Source: Huiozyma naganishii CBS 8797
Taxonomy: Eukaryota > Ascomycota > Saccharomycetes > Saccharomycetales > Saccharomycetaceae
Direction: 5' to 3'
Assembly (NCBI RefSeq): GCF_000348985.1
Contig: NC_035922.1
Location: forward strand, 633,604 to 697,603
DNA: 64,000 nt
The notes under the pieces are model-generated. The model was not told where the DNA came from, searched no databases, and worked only from the letters and a program-made list of their open reading frames with translations. Below are positions 46,674-56,629 of this stretch, piece after piece. The position numbers were made by a program, and so were the translations under genes. How positions within the stretch are numbered: the stretch's first letter is position 1; the number at the start of each line of letters is the position of its first letter.

Positions 46674-47600
46674 AACCACCCTTCTATTAGATTTACGCTA
46701 CAGCTTGTATTGAACTCGTTGAATTACAGTTATTTGTAATGAGAAATTATTGTTCATCCCTTGGAATGGACACAAGACCTATTAGCCCTATGACATACAG
46801 TATTGTTAAAGATTATAATATTGATCTGTGGTAGGAATCTCAAGACATAGGAATTGCAACATCATGACAAAAAAATAATAATCTCGCAACGCATCTGTTT
46901 CGACTATTTTCAAGACAATACATGAATGCGAGGTCACCCAGCTGATATAGTCGGTATAACTGCATATCCAACATAATTATGACTATCAGAATGTTGGTTT
47001 AAAACTCGGTTGTCGGTTATGGACTGGGGTCAGACTAGTGTAATGTAAGAGCTAAATCAGGTTGTGATTGAGTAAAGTGTGTAAGGACTCTGATCTTGTG
47101 TATTTACGCCGTATACGTAAAATATGTAGTTATATCAGTTGTGTTTGCCTGCCTAAGACTCCTCCTTCTTGGGTCCTGGATTTACAGACGGTATTGAAAG
47201 ATGTCGGTGCAGATACCTTGCAGCTTATACACGTTCCGGATAACGGGCCATCCGCATGTCTCGAGTTCGTATACTCACATGTCGGGTTTATAATAGTTCA
47301 CAGTACTGTATTAAATAAAGTAACGGGTCATGAGTCCATTCCCAAAGGGAGTTCCCGATTTCTCCTCACATGTAAGCACTTAGATATTAACGAATACTAC
47401 CTAACTTTTGTAAGTATCAAGCAAAACAGCTTTAGTAGAAATGGTTCTTAGTTCAAGAGTAACCCAGTGCGAAACTAGGGGTATTTGGTTGACATATATA
47501 TGCTTCTTGGAGCTAAATAATTATCACACCTAGAAGAGCCAGTACTCTGACTCAGATATAACCGTTGTTATATAGCTATCTATGCAAGTACACCGGAAAT
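46674..47600. other. 927-bp gap between convergent SAS4 and SCC2
   Basis: This is unusually long for two convergent genes. A 127-codon frame at 47068-47451 (+) starts at TTG and has no Met anywhere, so it is not a credible gene. I see no tRNA, snoRNA box pair, LTR or centromere elements. It could hold long 3' UTRs, a decayed gene or an unrecognised ncRNA. Confidence 0.4.
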
Positions 47601-50600
47601 TCAATCAACATATTGCTGTCTCTTCAAATAGTCATTAAAAATGGATGACTGATTAGCAGCTGATATTATTTCTGCTATAATTTGAACGAATTGAGCTTTG
47701 ATATTTTTTTTCATGGGCATTGCCTTGCCTTTTAGCTCTGCGTTCTCCGCCATGTTGGAGTGTACGTTTTCATTTCTAAAACCAAAGACGGCGAGTAGAT
47801 AAGATTCCAATTTCTCAATAACCTGCTGTATAACGATCGCTTTTCTTAGGTTGTCCAAGTACCATCGTGCTTCATCTGTTTCTCTTAGCACATCCAAAAT
47901 TGAGTCGCGAAGTTGCTCCGCGGTAAAATCAATCGTTTTTGTCAACCTGAAAAACTCGTATTGCGAGTTGAAAGACACATTAACGAGATTACTGGAAATG
48001 AACAAGATCGAAACCAACTGTTTTGAGCTCGACTCAACTTCAATAACGTTAGTCATAAGACCCGTGATAATTTTGTCCAGATAGCGGAAAAAACTGGCGC
48101 TTCTTTTTTTGTCCGTGGCAATTACATCTTGTAAAGATTGCAAAAAGAAATCGTTTCGGTAATATGTCATAGCGTCCAATCCTTTTGTGTATTCTATAGC
48201 CATTTGTATCCCCTTCGAGACGCCGTTTAACACCAGCGTTTCATGTTTTTCTGCAAGCTCATCTAAAGTACCTTTTGCAATATTCCTAATATAGTGCTCT
48301 GGTGATGAAAGTAATGCGATCACAGTAGGGATGCAATGAGATGGGTTGACGTAATTGCATTTTAGTATTAAATTCATTAACCTTATGCCTATGAGAGAAC
48401 TTTTGAAGTCAGGTAGCCTACAGATGTTCAAAATGTGGTTTAGGAATCTGGTAACTAAGGCGGAACAGATCCCGTCATTGATCGAGTCACTTTTTTTGTA
48501 TTTCAAAATCTTCTTTTTTAGCTTACTACTCGAAGAGATACTGGCGCCGATCCCCGTCTGCCGGACAGATTTTTGTTCTTCCACCATGAAAAAATCATAT
48601 AAACTTTCCAATATGACGAGTTTGATATCCAAATGAGAGCCTTCAAATTCTTCATCTAATAATTTTAAGATGTGCTTAGAATTGAACAGTTTTGGGTGGT
48701 TACCACACAGCTTTGTTAGGTTTTTTATTGATATCCTACGAATAACGTGCGCTATATTGGTCCTGGACAGCACTAATAAACACTTAGCCACATATTCATG
48801 CAGTGATTCACCATCATGAATGAAAGTCAAGTTATCAATATTTGAGTCAAAGTTACAAAATCTTGCAAAACCACTAGCAAGATATATCAGCCGCTGTAGT
48901 TTGCTATCTGTTTTAAAAGATTCACACTCTTTTGTTGCTTTGGCTAGGTAAGGGTTCAAATGCAACAAACACGATGAACATGCCTTAGCTATCCTGACCT
49001 TATCCTTTTTTTGAGATGCAACAGACCACGCCAACGGTATGGCTTCGTCCAGTTCACGTGCGTTCATCTTTGGAAGTCTGCTCAATAAAGTGGTCTCCAC
49101 GTCGTAGAGAAAGTTCGGCTTAAAATTTGACACCTTCTGTAACGTTTTGTTGAAAACATGCAAGATATAGTACTGTAGGTCAGACTTGTCATCGGAGACC
49201 ATGTATGGATACAGGCCTGAGATGTGGTCCTTGGAGATAAAAGAAAGGACTGAGTCTGCAAATATTGTCAAAAGTGTAAGGTAATGGTGCCTTTCTTGCA
49301 TCAAATTTTTGCTTGAGGAATCATTCGATTGCACCTCAATGATAATTTGAACAAGTTCATCGGTGAGGAAATTCAAATTTTCTGTAATGGTCTTATAATC
49401 AGCATCTATGTGAAGGTCTTTATTAAGCAGGTAAAAATTCAGATACCACTGAAAAACTTCGTTGCATTTCCCATCCATTAGTATCACATCAGACATTATC
49501 TTTATAATATTTCTAGCCATTGTCTGCTTTTTCGCTCCTACAGATGTTTCATCTGATAGCGCGAAGATCCACCGTTTTGAAAGGGCCTGCCTAGAAGAGT
49601 CAATAATGGCGTCTTCTTCATCCTCATTTTTTAACAATATCCGGGAGGCCACAAATGATTTGATGCTCCTGTCATCAGTTTCATCATATATCATCTCGTT
49701 TATCTTGAGTATATGTCTTCTCACCAATAAGCTGTCATCATCATAATTGACGTTAATCTCTTTGTAATACATGATGTAGGAGGAACCGATGCTCACGAGG
49801 TCCAATATGGCATCCTTGACCGATGCGGCAGAAGAGTTACCCAATTGTTCAACAATGGTCAATTTCACAAGCGGACTGGATAAAACGCTTTCATTTTTGG
49901 AAGCTAACATCGAGAGACACTTTATCGCTGTTGATCTAAGCTTGATTTTGTTCTTTTGCAACACTGAGAGAACGAGATTTAAAAACGGCTCGTAAAACGA
50001 TATTAGTTCCGATGAATGGAGAATCGAATAGTAATCTTGTGTTATGTCCTGTAGTTTCAGGTTTTCAAGGGTTATGCTACCGGTCATGTCGATCTTTGCA
50101 AAAAAACTATCCATAGACCTTGAAATGATGTCATCCTTCTCGTCCGAATCGCTTATAGCATTCTGTAGTTCAGACAAGTAAAAGAACTCAGCTGATCTGA
50201 GGTATTTTGTGACTTCTTGAACAGGCATATTAGTAATGGTAAATGAAACGCACCTTTCAAACGATTCCATAAATTGGGGGATGAAATCAGGGTAGTTGCA
50301 CAATTTTATCAAGTTGTTATCCTCGTTCGGTCTTGTCTGAGATTTAATCTCAAAGATCACAGCCCCGATGGATCCTAACAGCTGTAAACAAATTGCTTCA
50401 ACGGCAGCCGGCTTCGCACTTTGAGGACTTAAGATTGAAAACAATTTCTTCCACAACGACGTTAACAGACCAACACTTAACGGCCATGTGGGTAATACAA
50501 CTAAACCAATAAGATCTTGGATGTAGTTCTCTAGCATATGTCGATACTGGGTTGTATTCTCTAAGAAGCGGCCAAAAAGAGTATTGTTGATGTGCTCGAG

Positions 50601-52070
50601 GAAGCTTTGTACCTCTTCCTTTTGTTTTATTTGTTCTGCCCTTATGCTACCAAGAACAGTTCTGTTGGGATCACCTACTTTTGCAAGTTCCGAATAGCAA
50701 TTTATATGTTCCAGCATTAAAATCAGGGTCGTTGTAAAGTGTGTTGCATATATGTCATTGCTCACTTTTTGTAATTTCTTTTGTAATCTTCTTGTGGGTA
50801 ATTTGTCTATGTTAGCTAGCATTTCGTCGATGATGAACATTCGCTGTGCTGGAATTTTATCAAAAATAGAAATGAGGACATCCGAACTGATAGCCTTTAT
50901 ATTTTCCCATGTATGATGCAATGTTGGGTCCATGGATATGTCAATGTTACTACTCATAATGATATCAGTGAATAAGTATATCAATTTGGTCAAAAGCCTT
51001 ACATCCAGATAGGGTTGGTGACGAATATAAGCTGGGAATAATTGAATAGAATGATGTAGCAGCTGCATATCAGTTTTCATCATCTCTGGAGATGGGTCTG
51101 AAGTTTTCATATCTTCAAAAAACTCTGTCAGAAAAGTGAATGGCTCCAAGATGTACCGTTCTAAGTAGATTTCCTTGGAGTCTCGATTAAGCAAGAAAAC
51201 TGAGAATATAATGAAAACTGACGCGTGAGCAATTCTTTTCAACATTTCGAAATCGGAGATATTGTCGATGTACTGCTTGGAGAGAACGATGTTTTCAGCC
51301 ATTAAATCTAGGATACGCGTAAGATGGGATAGTGGAACCTCCTTCCAAATCGCTGCTATGCTCAGAATATTTTTGATCGTTATCTGTAACCTTTGTAGGA
51401 CTGCCTCAGTAACGGACACTATTTGTCTTTGTTCTACCGTATACCAATGCTCTATGTTGTCTTGGTCTTGCTCAGAAAGCTCTCGCAGTATTGTATCGAG
51501 ATCATTTAGATACTGTTTCCCGAGTGTCAGTTGACTCATTTGCACTCCAGTGCTGACCTTGGTTACCTTATGTGTCTCATTGGTACTATTGCTCAAATCT
51601 AGACTGGTGTTCGACATTTCCTCCATTTTGCGCTTTCGTTGATGTCTCGTTTCTCTAAGTTCTGTAATTATATGTGAACTTTTAACCGATGGGTCGGCAA
51701 TGTTTATACACCTTTTAGCCAGCGGAGACAGTTTCTCCTGTATTTTATCAGCAAAGTCATCATTATCCGCCCGCGATCCCAGATTTTTGGGTCTCTTAAA
51801 AGATAACTGCAGGTGATCATCGAGGTCATGCGAATCCGAGGCATAAAAGCTCCTCAAATGATGGTCATCCAGTTTCTTTGGACTCTTGTTTAAGTTGTTC
51901 TCAGGATCCAAGGCCAAACTTGTATTTGGTGTGACCAGTGACAGAGACACAGAGGAGCTCAGAAGCGACGTCAATCCGCATTTCGGAACCAAATGGTTGA
52001 GTGGTTGGCCTTGTAGAGAGTCCAATATCCTCTTGGGTATGTTATCGTGTTCACCTGGGTAATTGGACAT
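47601..52070 (-). CDS. SCC2: Cohesin loader subunit Scc2 (NIPBL orthologue)
   Basis: The protein is 1489 aa (1493 in S. cerevisiae). With Scc4 it loads cohesin onto chromosomes and stimulates loop extrusion. The N-terminal 200 residues are disordered and would contact Scc4. The rest is a helical HEAT-repeat hook, with recognisable blocks such as LRSTAIKCLSMLASKN, LLTIFADSVLSFISKDHI and LIGIRLMNLILKCNYVNPS HCIP. A basic KKKILKYKKSD stretch lies near residue 1187. The ATG at 52070 opens the frame. Position equals YDR180W. Confidence 0.95.
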   Translation of the reverse strand: MSNYPGEHDNIPKRILDSLQGQPLNHLVPKCGLTSLLSSSVSLSLVTPNTSLALDPENNLNKSPKKLDDHHLRSFYASDSHDLDDHLQLSFKRPKNLGSRADNDDFADKIQEKLSPLAKRCINIADPSVKSSHIITELRETRHQRKRKMEEMSNTSLDLSNSTNETHKVTKVSTGVQMSQLTLGKQYLNDLDTILRELSEQDQDNIEHWYTVEQRQIVSVTEAVLQRLQITIKNILSIAAIWKEVPLSHLTRILDLMAENIVLSKQYIDNISDFEMLKRIAHASVFIIFSVFLLNRDSKEIYLERYILEPFTFLTEFFEDMKTSDPSPEMMKTDMQLLHHSIQLFPAYIRHQPYLDVRLLTKLIYLFTDIIMSSNIDISMDPTLHHTWENIKAISSDVLISIFDKIPAQRMFIIDEMLANIDKLPTRRLQKKLQKVSNDIYATHFTTTLILMLEHINCYSELAKVGDPNRTVLGSIRAEQIKQKEEVQSFLEHINNTLFGRFLENTTQYRHMLENYIQDLIGLVVLPTWPLSVGLLTSLWKKLFSILSPQSAKPAAVEAICLQLLGSIGAVIFEIKSQTRPNEDNNLIKLCNYPDFIPQFMESFERCVSFTITNMPVQEVTKYLRSAEFFYLSELQNAISDSDEKDDIISRSMDSFFAKIDMTGSITLENLKLQDITQDYYSILHSSELISFYEPFLNLVLSVLQKNKIKLRSTAIKCLSMLASKNESVLSSPLVKLTIVEQLGNSSAASVKDAILDLVSIGSSYIMYYKEINVNYDDDSLLVRRHILKINEMIYDETDDRSIKSFVASRILLKNEDEEDAIIDSSRQALSKRWIFALSDETSVGAKKQTMARNIIKIMSDVILMDGKCNEVFQWYLNFYLLNKDLHIDADYKTITENLNFLTDELVQIIIEVQSNDSSSKNLMQERHHYLTLLTIFADSVLSFISKDHISGLYPYMVSDDKSDLQYYILHVFNKTLQKVSNFKPNFLYDVETTLLSRLPKMNARELDEAIPLAWSVASQKKDKVRIAKACSSCLLHLNPYLAKATKECESFKTDSKLQRLIYLASGFARFCNFDSNIDNLTFIHDGESLHEYVAKCLLVLSRTNIAHVIRRISIKNLTKLCGNHPKLFNSKHILKLLDEEFEGSHLDIKLVILESLYDFFMVEEQKSVRQTGIGASISSSSKLKKKILKYKKSDSINDGICSALVTRFLNHILNICRLPDFKSSLIGIRLMNLILKCNYVNPSHCIPTVIALLSSPEHYIRNIAKGTLDELAEKHETLVLNGVSKGIQMAIEYTKGLDAMTYYRNDFFLQSLQDVIATDKKRSASFFRYLDKIITGLMTNVIEVESSSKQLVSILFISSNLVNVSFNSQYEFFRLTKTIDFTAEQLRDSILDVLRETDEARWYLDNLRKAIVIQQVIEKLESYLLAVFGFRNENVHSNMAENAELKGKAMPMKKNIKAQFVQIIAEIISAANQSSIFNDYLKRQQYVD

Positions 52071-52505
52071 ATTCGCCAGCGATTATCACTAAACGTACTG
52101 CGGTATTGAAAAAAAGGCCGCTCTTCCAGTTCTTGTGCCAATTGAGATTCAGGGAAAAACTGGATATAAAAACGGTCCCTTAGTCAAAGTCTAGAGCCCA
52201 CCGTCACAAGTACTGAGTATATACTGATCCGGACTCCCCAGTTGAACGCCTCCCTTGGTTTGCCACTTCTTCCTGATCATCGAGTAAAAAAGCTTTTGTT
52301 TGCATATTTCTAAAATGTATTTACATTTTTTTTCATATATAAAACTAGATTCTTTAATGGCGGTTACAGATGAAGTGTGCAGGTCAGCTTCTTTTACAGG
52401 ATTTGACTGGTTGTGTTCGCAATGGTCGTGAATGGATATGCAAAATAGGTTTAAAAATGCTATGTATTTCTTATGTATGCACTGGGCCCGGTGATTAAGA
52501 GTAGG
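52071..52505. other. Intergenic NVJ3/SCC2
   Basis: The SCC2 promoter and NVJ3 3' flank. A T-rich AT stretch near 52310-52350 is the only visible structure. No MluI box was seen. Confidence 0.5.
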
Positions 52506-53873
52506 TCAGTCCGTTGGGTTGTCCAGAATGTATGCCAACGTGCAGTCTAACAGCCTGAAGATCAAGATTTTGTTACAACTTTTGTCCTCCTGACACACCA
52601 TTTCCACAAATGTTGTCACATCCACCCTGGTAATCCCGCATGGCCCGCTAATATGGTACAACTGTAGGACGTTCCACATCTTATCTGCACACACCTGTTT
52701 GATCACTTCAAATTCGTCACCTGTCGGTATAACAGTTCTGGGGCCCATTTCATTATCGTTCGGAAATAGCAGTTCCCTGATCTTGTTTATTCCAGTGGCC
52801 ACCACATGGCGTGTAAGCAACCTTCGGTGAATGTACTTGTAGGCCACTGAGCTTACCAATGATTTCAGAAGGTGTACTCTCGCGACTGCCCTGTGGACAC
52901 ACTTGAGAAGAAAATAGAGAAGTGGTGCCTTCACCGGTAAGATCAAGATATCCTCGAGCAGCAACGTGGAAAAATACCGGTCTTGGATCGGGGTGGGGGT
53001 CGATATAGCTCGTTTCTCCCTAGCATGAAGCAATATGGAACTGACGAGCACCTTTGCGGATCTGTACATTCTCAATAAAAACACGACAGAGCCATACCTG
53101 ACCTTGCTAGTATCCTTCGTCTTCTTTGCCAGCAACAGGTCTGACACTTTTGTCATTAGACGAACAACATAGTAGGACTCAGATATACTGTCGAACACTC
53201 TCCCAAATATGACGTTTGTGCACAGGGAGTCCAGGAACGATTCCTGGAGTTGCGATTTGTGGCCCCTTAGGGAGCCCTTCAGAAGTTCCACAAATATGCG
53301 AGGGTACCTCCCGTCCTCGATAAAGCAGGTCTGTTTGTACAACTTTGCATGCTCCTGTGCCGAGTGTGGATACAACGTCCGCAGTCTCCGCAAGGTGTCA
53401 ATGTGCTGCGACAGGATCAGCGGGAAATCGTCAAATATCAATTGCTCCCAGGGAACCGTCTCCTGCCCTTCTGCAATAAACTGCGTGAATGTGTCAAATA
53501 GGTCGAAGAGCAACACATGGAATTCGTCGTTGTGGGTGGGTATCTTGGTCCCGTACCAACTGAACACAAAACTCTTCAAGATCAAAGCTATCAACGCGTG
53601 TGCCTCAAGAGTCCCGCCCAGTTCCAGCCCTTCAATTCTACAATGTAACGACCGTGGGTAAACGGAGCAACACAGTTCCCCGAGGTATTCTGGGGAGTCC
53701 CTGGGGGATTCGCTTTGGAATGGCTGGTCTACCCCCAATGGCTCAACATTGTGCCTTACTGGGTCAACCTCCCGCTGCAATCTCCTCACGGACTGCGAAG
53801 ATGTAGCCAGGGACTCATTTCTTTGGAACTTTTGGATAAGACTCGAGTTTGTGTTATAAAGGATAGACGACAT
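52506..53873 (-). CDS. NVJ3: Nvj3-like nucleus-vacuole junction protein (PXA-related)
   Basis: The protein is 455 aa from the ATG at 53873 (463 in S. cerevisiae YDR179W-A). The longer frame starts at a TTG. Nvj3 is related to the sorting nexin Mdm1 and lies at nucleus-vacuole contacts. A PXA-type helical region occupies the middle: LIALILKSFVFSWYGTKIP near residue 95, LFDLFDTFTQFI near 120 and FDDFPLILSQHIDTLRRLR near 145. No PX or RGS domain is visible. Position next to CSN9 and SCC2 equals YDR179W-A. Function in this yeast is inferred only by orthology. Confidence 0.85.
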   Translation of the reverse strand: MSSILYNTNSSLIQKFQRNESLATSSQSVRRLQREVDPVRHNVEPLGVDQPFQSESPRDSPEYLGELCCSVYPRSLHCRIEGLELGGTLEAHALIALILKSFVFSWYGTKIPTHNDEFHVLLFDLFDTFTQFIAEGQETVPWEQLIFDDFPLILSQHIDTLRRLRTLYPHSAQEHAKLYKQTCFIEDGRYPRIFVELLKGSLRGHKSQLQESFLDSLCTNVIFGRVFDSISESYYVVRLMTKVSDLLLAKKTKDTSKVRYGSVVFLLRMYRSAKVLVSSILLHAREKRAISTPTPIQDRYFSTLLLEDILILPVKAPLLYFLLKCVHRAVARVHLLKSLVSSVAYKYIHRRLLTRHVVATGINKIRELLFPNDNEMGPRTVIPTGDEFEVIKQVCADKMWNVLQLYHISGPCGITRVDVTTFVEMVCQEDKSCNKILIFRLLDCTLAYILDNPTD

Positions 53874-54084
53874 TCCTCTCGTGAGGTGAACACTGGATCC
53901 AAAATGCAAAGGGGGAAGAGCACACCTAAGCCTCCCAATCCATTGAATATTGCCCGTGTGTCTACGAAGTGCACGGATCCTCGACTAGAGTTCAAAGAGT
54001 TCCAATATCTTTTGATAAAAAGCGTTTGAAAGAGATAAAAGTGAAATTTGGACAGCCTTGTACAGAGGGCAAACGAGTCACTCA

Positions 54085-54612
54085 ATGTGGGGAAGCATCG
54101 ACGAGCAGCGGTTGGTGAGGATTCTTGAAGACCCACAGAAATTGCACTACAAGGATGAATGGATCCACGTCGCTGCGGGGGATTCTCGAGCAAGGGGTTC
54201 TCGTGCTAGGGACCTGCTGGAGATATTCACGTTTGGCACCGTAGAGGATGTTCCCGCATCGATAGAGTTATCCGAGCGAATGCTGCACAAACTGCGGAAG
54301 CTAACACTGCTCTCACTGACGGAGTTGTACAGAGTGATACCGTACTCATTTGCCCTCGAGAAGTGCCAGATGAGTGACAGAAGTCTGATGGAGACGTATT
54401 TCATTCAGCTGGGTTCCGTGCTCGAGTTCCAAATGGACCCGATCTCGGAAACGGTCACCGTGACGAACTTCTTTGATTGTAGGGACGTATACGACAACGA
54501 GGCGGAATTGCGAATAGTGCGGAATGCACATTACACGAGAGAGCAACTTGTAACTGGATTGCAAAAATGGAAGCTGAAATTGGAGAATGAGATCCTCCCA
54601 TCGCAAAGTTAA
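54085..54612 (+). CDS. CSN9: COP9 signalosome subunit Csn9
   Basis: The protein is 175 aa from the ATG at 54085 (MWGSIDEQRL); 162 in S. cerevisiae. Nine codons of open frame lie upstream with only a TTG. Csn9 belongs to the reduced yeast signalosome that removes Rub1 from cullin Cdc53. It resembles the PCI-type subunit Csn7: LLEIFTFGTVEDVP, KLRKLTLLSLTELYRVIPYS and YFIQLGSVLEFQMD are winged-helix-type blocks, and NFFDCRDVYDNEAEL follows. Position equals YDR179C. It diverges from NVJ3 over 211 bp and its stop is 66 bp from that of SDH4. Confidence 0.9.
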   Translation: MWGSIDEQRLVRILEDPQKLHYKDEWIHVAAGDSRARGSRARDLLEIFTFGTVEDVPASIELSERMLHKLRKLTLLSLTELYRVIPYSFALEKCQMSDRSLMETYFIQLGSVLEFQMDPISETVTVTNFFDCRDVYDNEAELRIVRNAHYTREQLVTGLQKWKLKLENEILPSQS

Positions 54613-54678
54613 CCTCCCCGTCAAAAAAAGAATGATGAATAAATACGTACTATAAATATAATAGTGTTGTGGAACAGG

Positions 54679-55212
54679 TTACCTCGCACTGACCTTCTCT
54701 TGCAGTTTGGCCCCAACTGCTGTATCCTTCAATTCCTGGGACCTCCACCATTTCTTGACGAAACCCGTCACCCCGTCGTTCTCTGTCTCCAGTTTATATA
54801 TACCGAACAGTGAGAACACTGAGCCAGCACCGAGCAAGTACAGTGCGTAGTTGTGGAACTTCCCGTAGACCCTCGCGGACACGTAGTCAGTGATACACGA
54901 GTGCAACTCCATGTAGCAGTACCCTAAGAGCCCCACGGACAGAACCGAGTCCGCAACTGTCGAGAGCGGCCCACTCGTGAGCATTGCAGCGGTAACGAGG
55001 GGCACACACGTCACTGCAAACCCTTTCTCGAGCCACCAGTGGACGGACCCCTCCATTCTGTTCGTCTTTGGAGCAACGTACGAGTCATTGGGCGAACCAA
55101 TGACACCACCAGGTTTCTGGGGCAGTGTGGGCAGGAATGGAATGGTCAGCGACCGCCTAGCAGACTGCTGGAACGCACGCACGGTGCTTGTATGGATCCC
55201 CCTTCTCAACAT
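54679..55212 (-). CDS. SDH4: Succinate dehydrogenase membrane anchor subunit Sdh4
   Basis: The protein is 177 aa (181 in S. cerevisiae). It anchors complex II in the inner membrane and helps form the ubiquinone site. A basic presequence ([20 protein letters not shown]) is followed by three membrane segments from about residue 65. The second holds [11 protein letters not shown], where Cys replaces the usual heme-ligand His and the Asp-Tyr pair lies at the quinone site, as in S. cerevisiae. KWWRS near residue 155 ends the third segment. The ATG at 55212 opens the frame. Upstream sequence has a TATA run and a Hap-type CCAAT box. Position equals YDR178W. Confidence 0.95.
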   Translation of the reverse strand: MLRRGIHTSTVRAFQQSARRSLTIPFLPTLPQKPGGVIGSPNDSYVAPKTNRMEGSVHWWLEKGFAVTCVPLVTAAMLTSGPLSTVADSVLSVGLLGYCYMELHSCITDYVSARVYGKFHNYALYLLGAGSVFSLFGIYKLETENDGVTGFVKKWWRSQELKDTAVGAKLQEKVSAR

Positions 55213-55626
55213 ATTCGTTCGTTACTTGATTGCTTGTGTTGTACAGAAGCTAAGCAGCAGATACACCTGTATATATGCCAGATCTGTTCAAACGCACACA
55301 CACCAACCGCAGTCAATACCGCATGGGCCCTGAACCATCCAACCATCCGACTATATATAAAGCAGAAACACTCCGCAGGTATCTGAAAAATCCCCCAAAC
55401 ACCCACACACCACTCCGCAAAACACAGGGTTCCGAACTCCGAACTCTCGCAGTTCCCGCCGCAGATTCTCGTTTCTGATTGGCCAGAAGTTTTTGGGTGG
55501 GCTGCCGTTCTCGAGCGATGGAGGAGTCAGGAGTCACGTTCCCGCTTTGATTACATACACAGATATATATATATGTGTGTGTGTAGTAGTAGTAATAGGT
55601 GATACGTACGCGCGGGGGTGTGTCGT
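55213..55626. other. SDH4 promoter / UBC1 3' flank
   Basis: A TATA run (TATATATAG on the minus strand at 55351-55359) lies about 140 bp before SDH4. A CCAAT box at 55476-55483 is 264 bp away. Alternating TG/TA tracts occur near 55563-55583. The 224-codon minus-strand frame through 55313-55987 mirrors UBC1 in another frame. Confidence 0.6.
55476..55483 (-). promoter_or_regulatory. CCAAT box (Hap2/3/4/5-type) for SDH4
   Basis: GCCAATCA on the minus strand equals TGATTGGC, matching the TNATTGGY Hap consensus, 264 bp upstream of SDH4. Respiratory genes such as SDH subunits are classic Hap targets. Confidence 0.55.
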
Positions 55627-56271
55627 TTACTTCAGCAACTCCTCGAGGACACGGTTGACGCTGTTGTTGTCGTTCGGGTCTAGTTTCTTGATCCCGAGTC
55701 TGCGCAACACCTCGATGATCTTGTCCTTGGCAAACCCTTGGCTCTCGAACTCTTGCACGATGTCTGCGTCGATGCCGTACAGTTCGGATTCCTCCACGCT
55801 GCCGTTCGCGGCGACCCCGGAGGAGGCGTACAGTTTTGTCCACAGCGCGGCTGTCTTGTTGAAGGACTCCCGGTCCTTCAAGTAGTGCTGTGCCACCTCT
55901 GCGTCCTGCGGGTCGTTGGGCTCCGGGGACTGCAGTAGCGCCTGCAGCGATATCAGTGCAGACTTCAAAGTGATCACGGGCGACCACGCGTTCTTCAAGA
56001 TGTCAAGACAGATCGCCCCAGTCACAGAGGACACGTTTGGGTGGTACACCTTCGTGTCGAACTTCATCTTCGGTGGCTTGAACGGGTACTCCATGGGGAC
56101 CTCGATGTCCACTACAAACTGGCCCCTATCGTATGGTGTCTCGGGCGGGCCCTGGAATGTGCCCTTCAAGTGGTGTATGTCTGACTCGTTCACAAACTCC
56201 AACGTGATGTGCGCCTCGGGATCATCCTTCACCGCCTGCATCTCCTTCATGATTCTCTTCGCCCTCGACAT
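55627..56271 (-). CDS. UBC1: Ubiquitin-conjugating enzyme E2 Ubc1
   Basis: The protein is 214 aa (215 in S. cerevisiae). Ubc1 builds K48 chains with the anaphase-promoting complex and serves in ER-associated and vesicle degradation. The UBC fold runs to about residue 150 with [20 protein letters not shown]; the catalytic Cys is near residue 88. A C-terminal UBA domain (about 170-214) has [20 protein letters not shown] and NRVLEELL. The UBA is unique to Ubc1 among yeast E2s. The ATG at 56271 opens the frame and no intron is present. Position equals YDR177W. Confidence 0.97.
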   Translation of the reverse strand: MSRAKRIMKEMQAVKDDPEAHITLEFVNESDIHHLKGTFQGPPETPYDRGQFVVDIEVPMEYPFKPPKMKFDTKVYHPNVSSVTGAICLDILKNAWSPVITLKSALISLQALLQSPEPNDPQDAEVAQHYLKDRESFNKTAALWTKLYASSGVAANGSVEESELYGIDADIVQEFESQGFAKDKIIEVLRRLGIKKLDPNDNNSVNRVLEELLK

Positions 56272-56629
56272 TTTTGTGGTTCTATTATTATTATTTCTAC
56301 TTTTGTGTGCGTGTGTGAGATCTAATTCCCAGTGTCTTGTAATGAGTACACTTTTCGTGTATGCTTCTTACTACACTTCTATCCTAAAGTGATACCCCTC
56401 AAAAAAACGTGGATTTAAACCTTGATCCCCACGTTGACCCGGTAACGAGTGTTCGTTCCGAAACTACAGTTCTCTGTCTTTGTCTTTTTTTTTTTAATTG
56501 TTCGATATTTTTTTTCTGCTTGTTCTTTCCTCCTTTAATTTAATTTAAGGTGACGACCAGAGGTTCACGATGATGCAGAACGTATTGTTACAACGAAGAA
56601 TAAATAGTACATGATACACACTCAATACC
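56272..56629. other. UBC1 promoter / NGG1 3' flank
   Basis: ATT/TTA-rich tract just before UBC1 (56282-56298) and T-runs at 56485-56515. No gene recognised. A TTCCGAAA string at 56457 is not part of a centromere. Confidence 0.5.

Noticed and set aside
55313..55987. 224-codon minus-strand frame across the start of the SDH4 promoter and UBC1
   Set aside because: Arg/Gly-rich shadow of UBC1 in another frame; ends in promoter sequence.
56448..56470. TTCCGAAA resembling the centromere CDEIII core
   Set aside because: No CDEI at the right spacing and no AT-rich CDEII; the gene neighbourhood is not centromeric in related yeasts.
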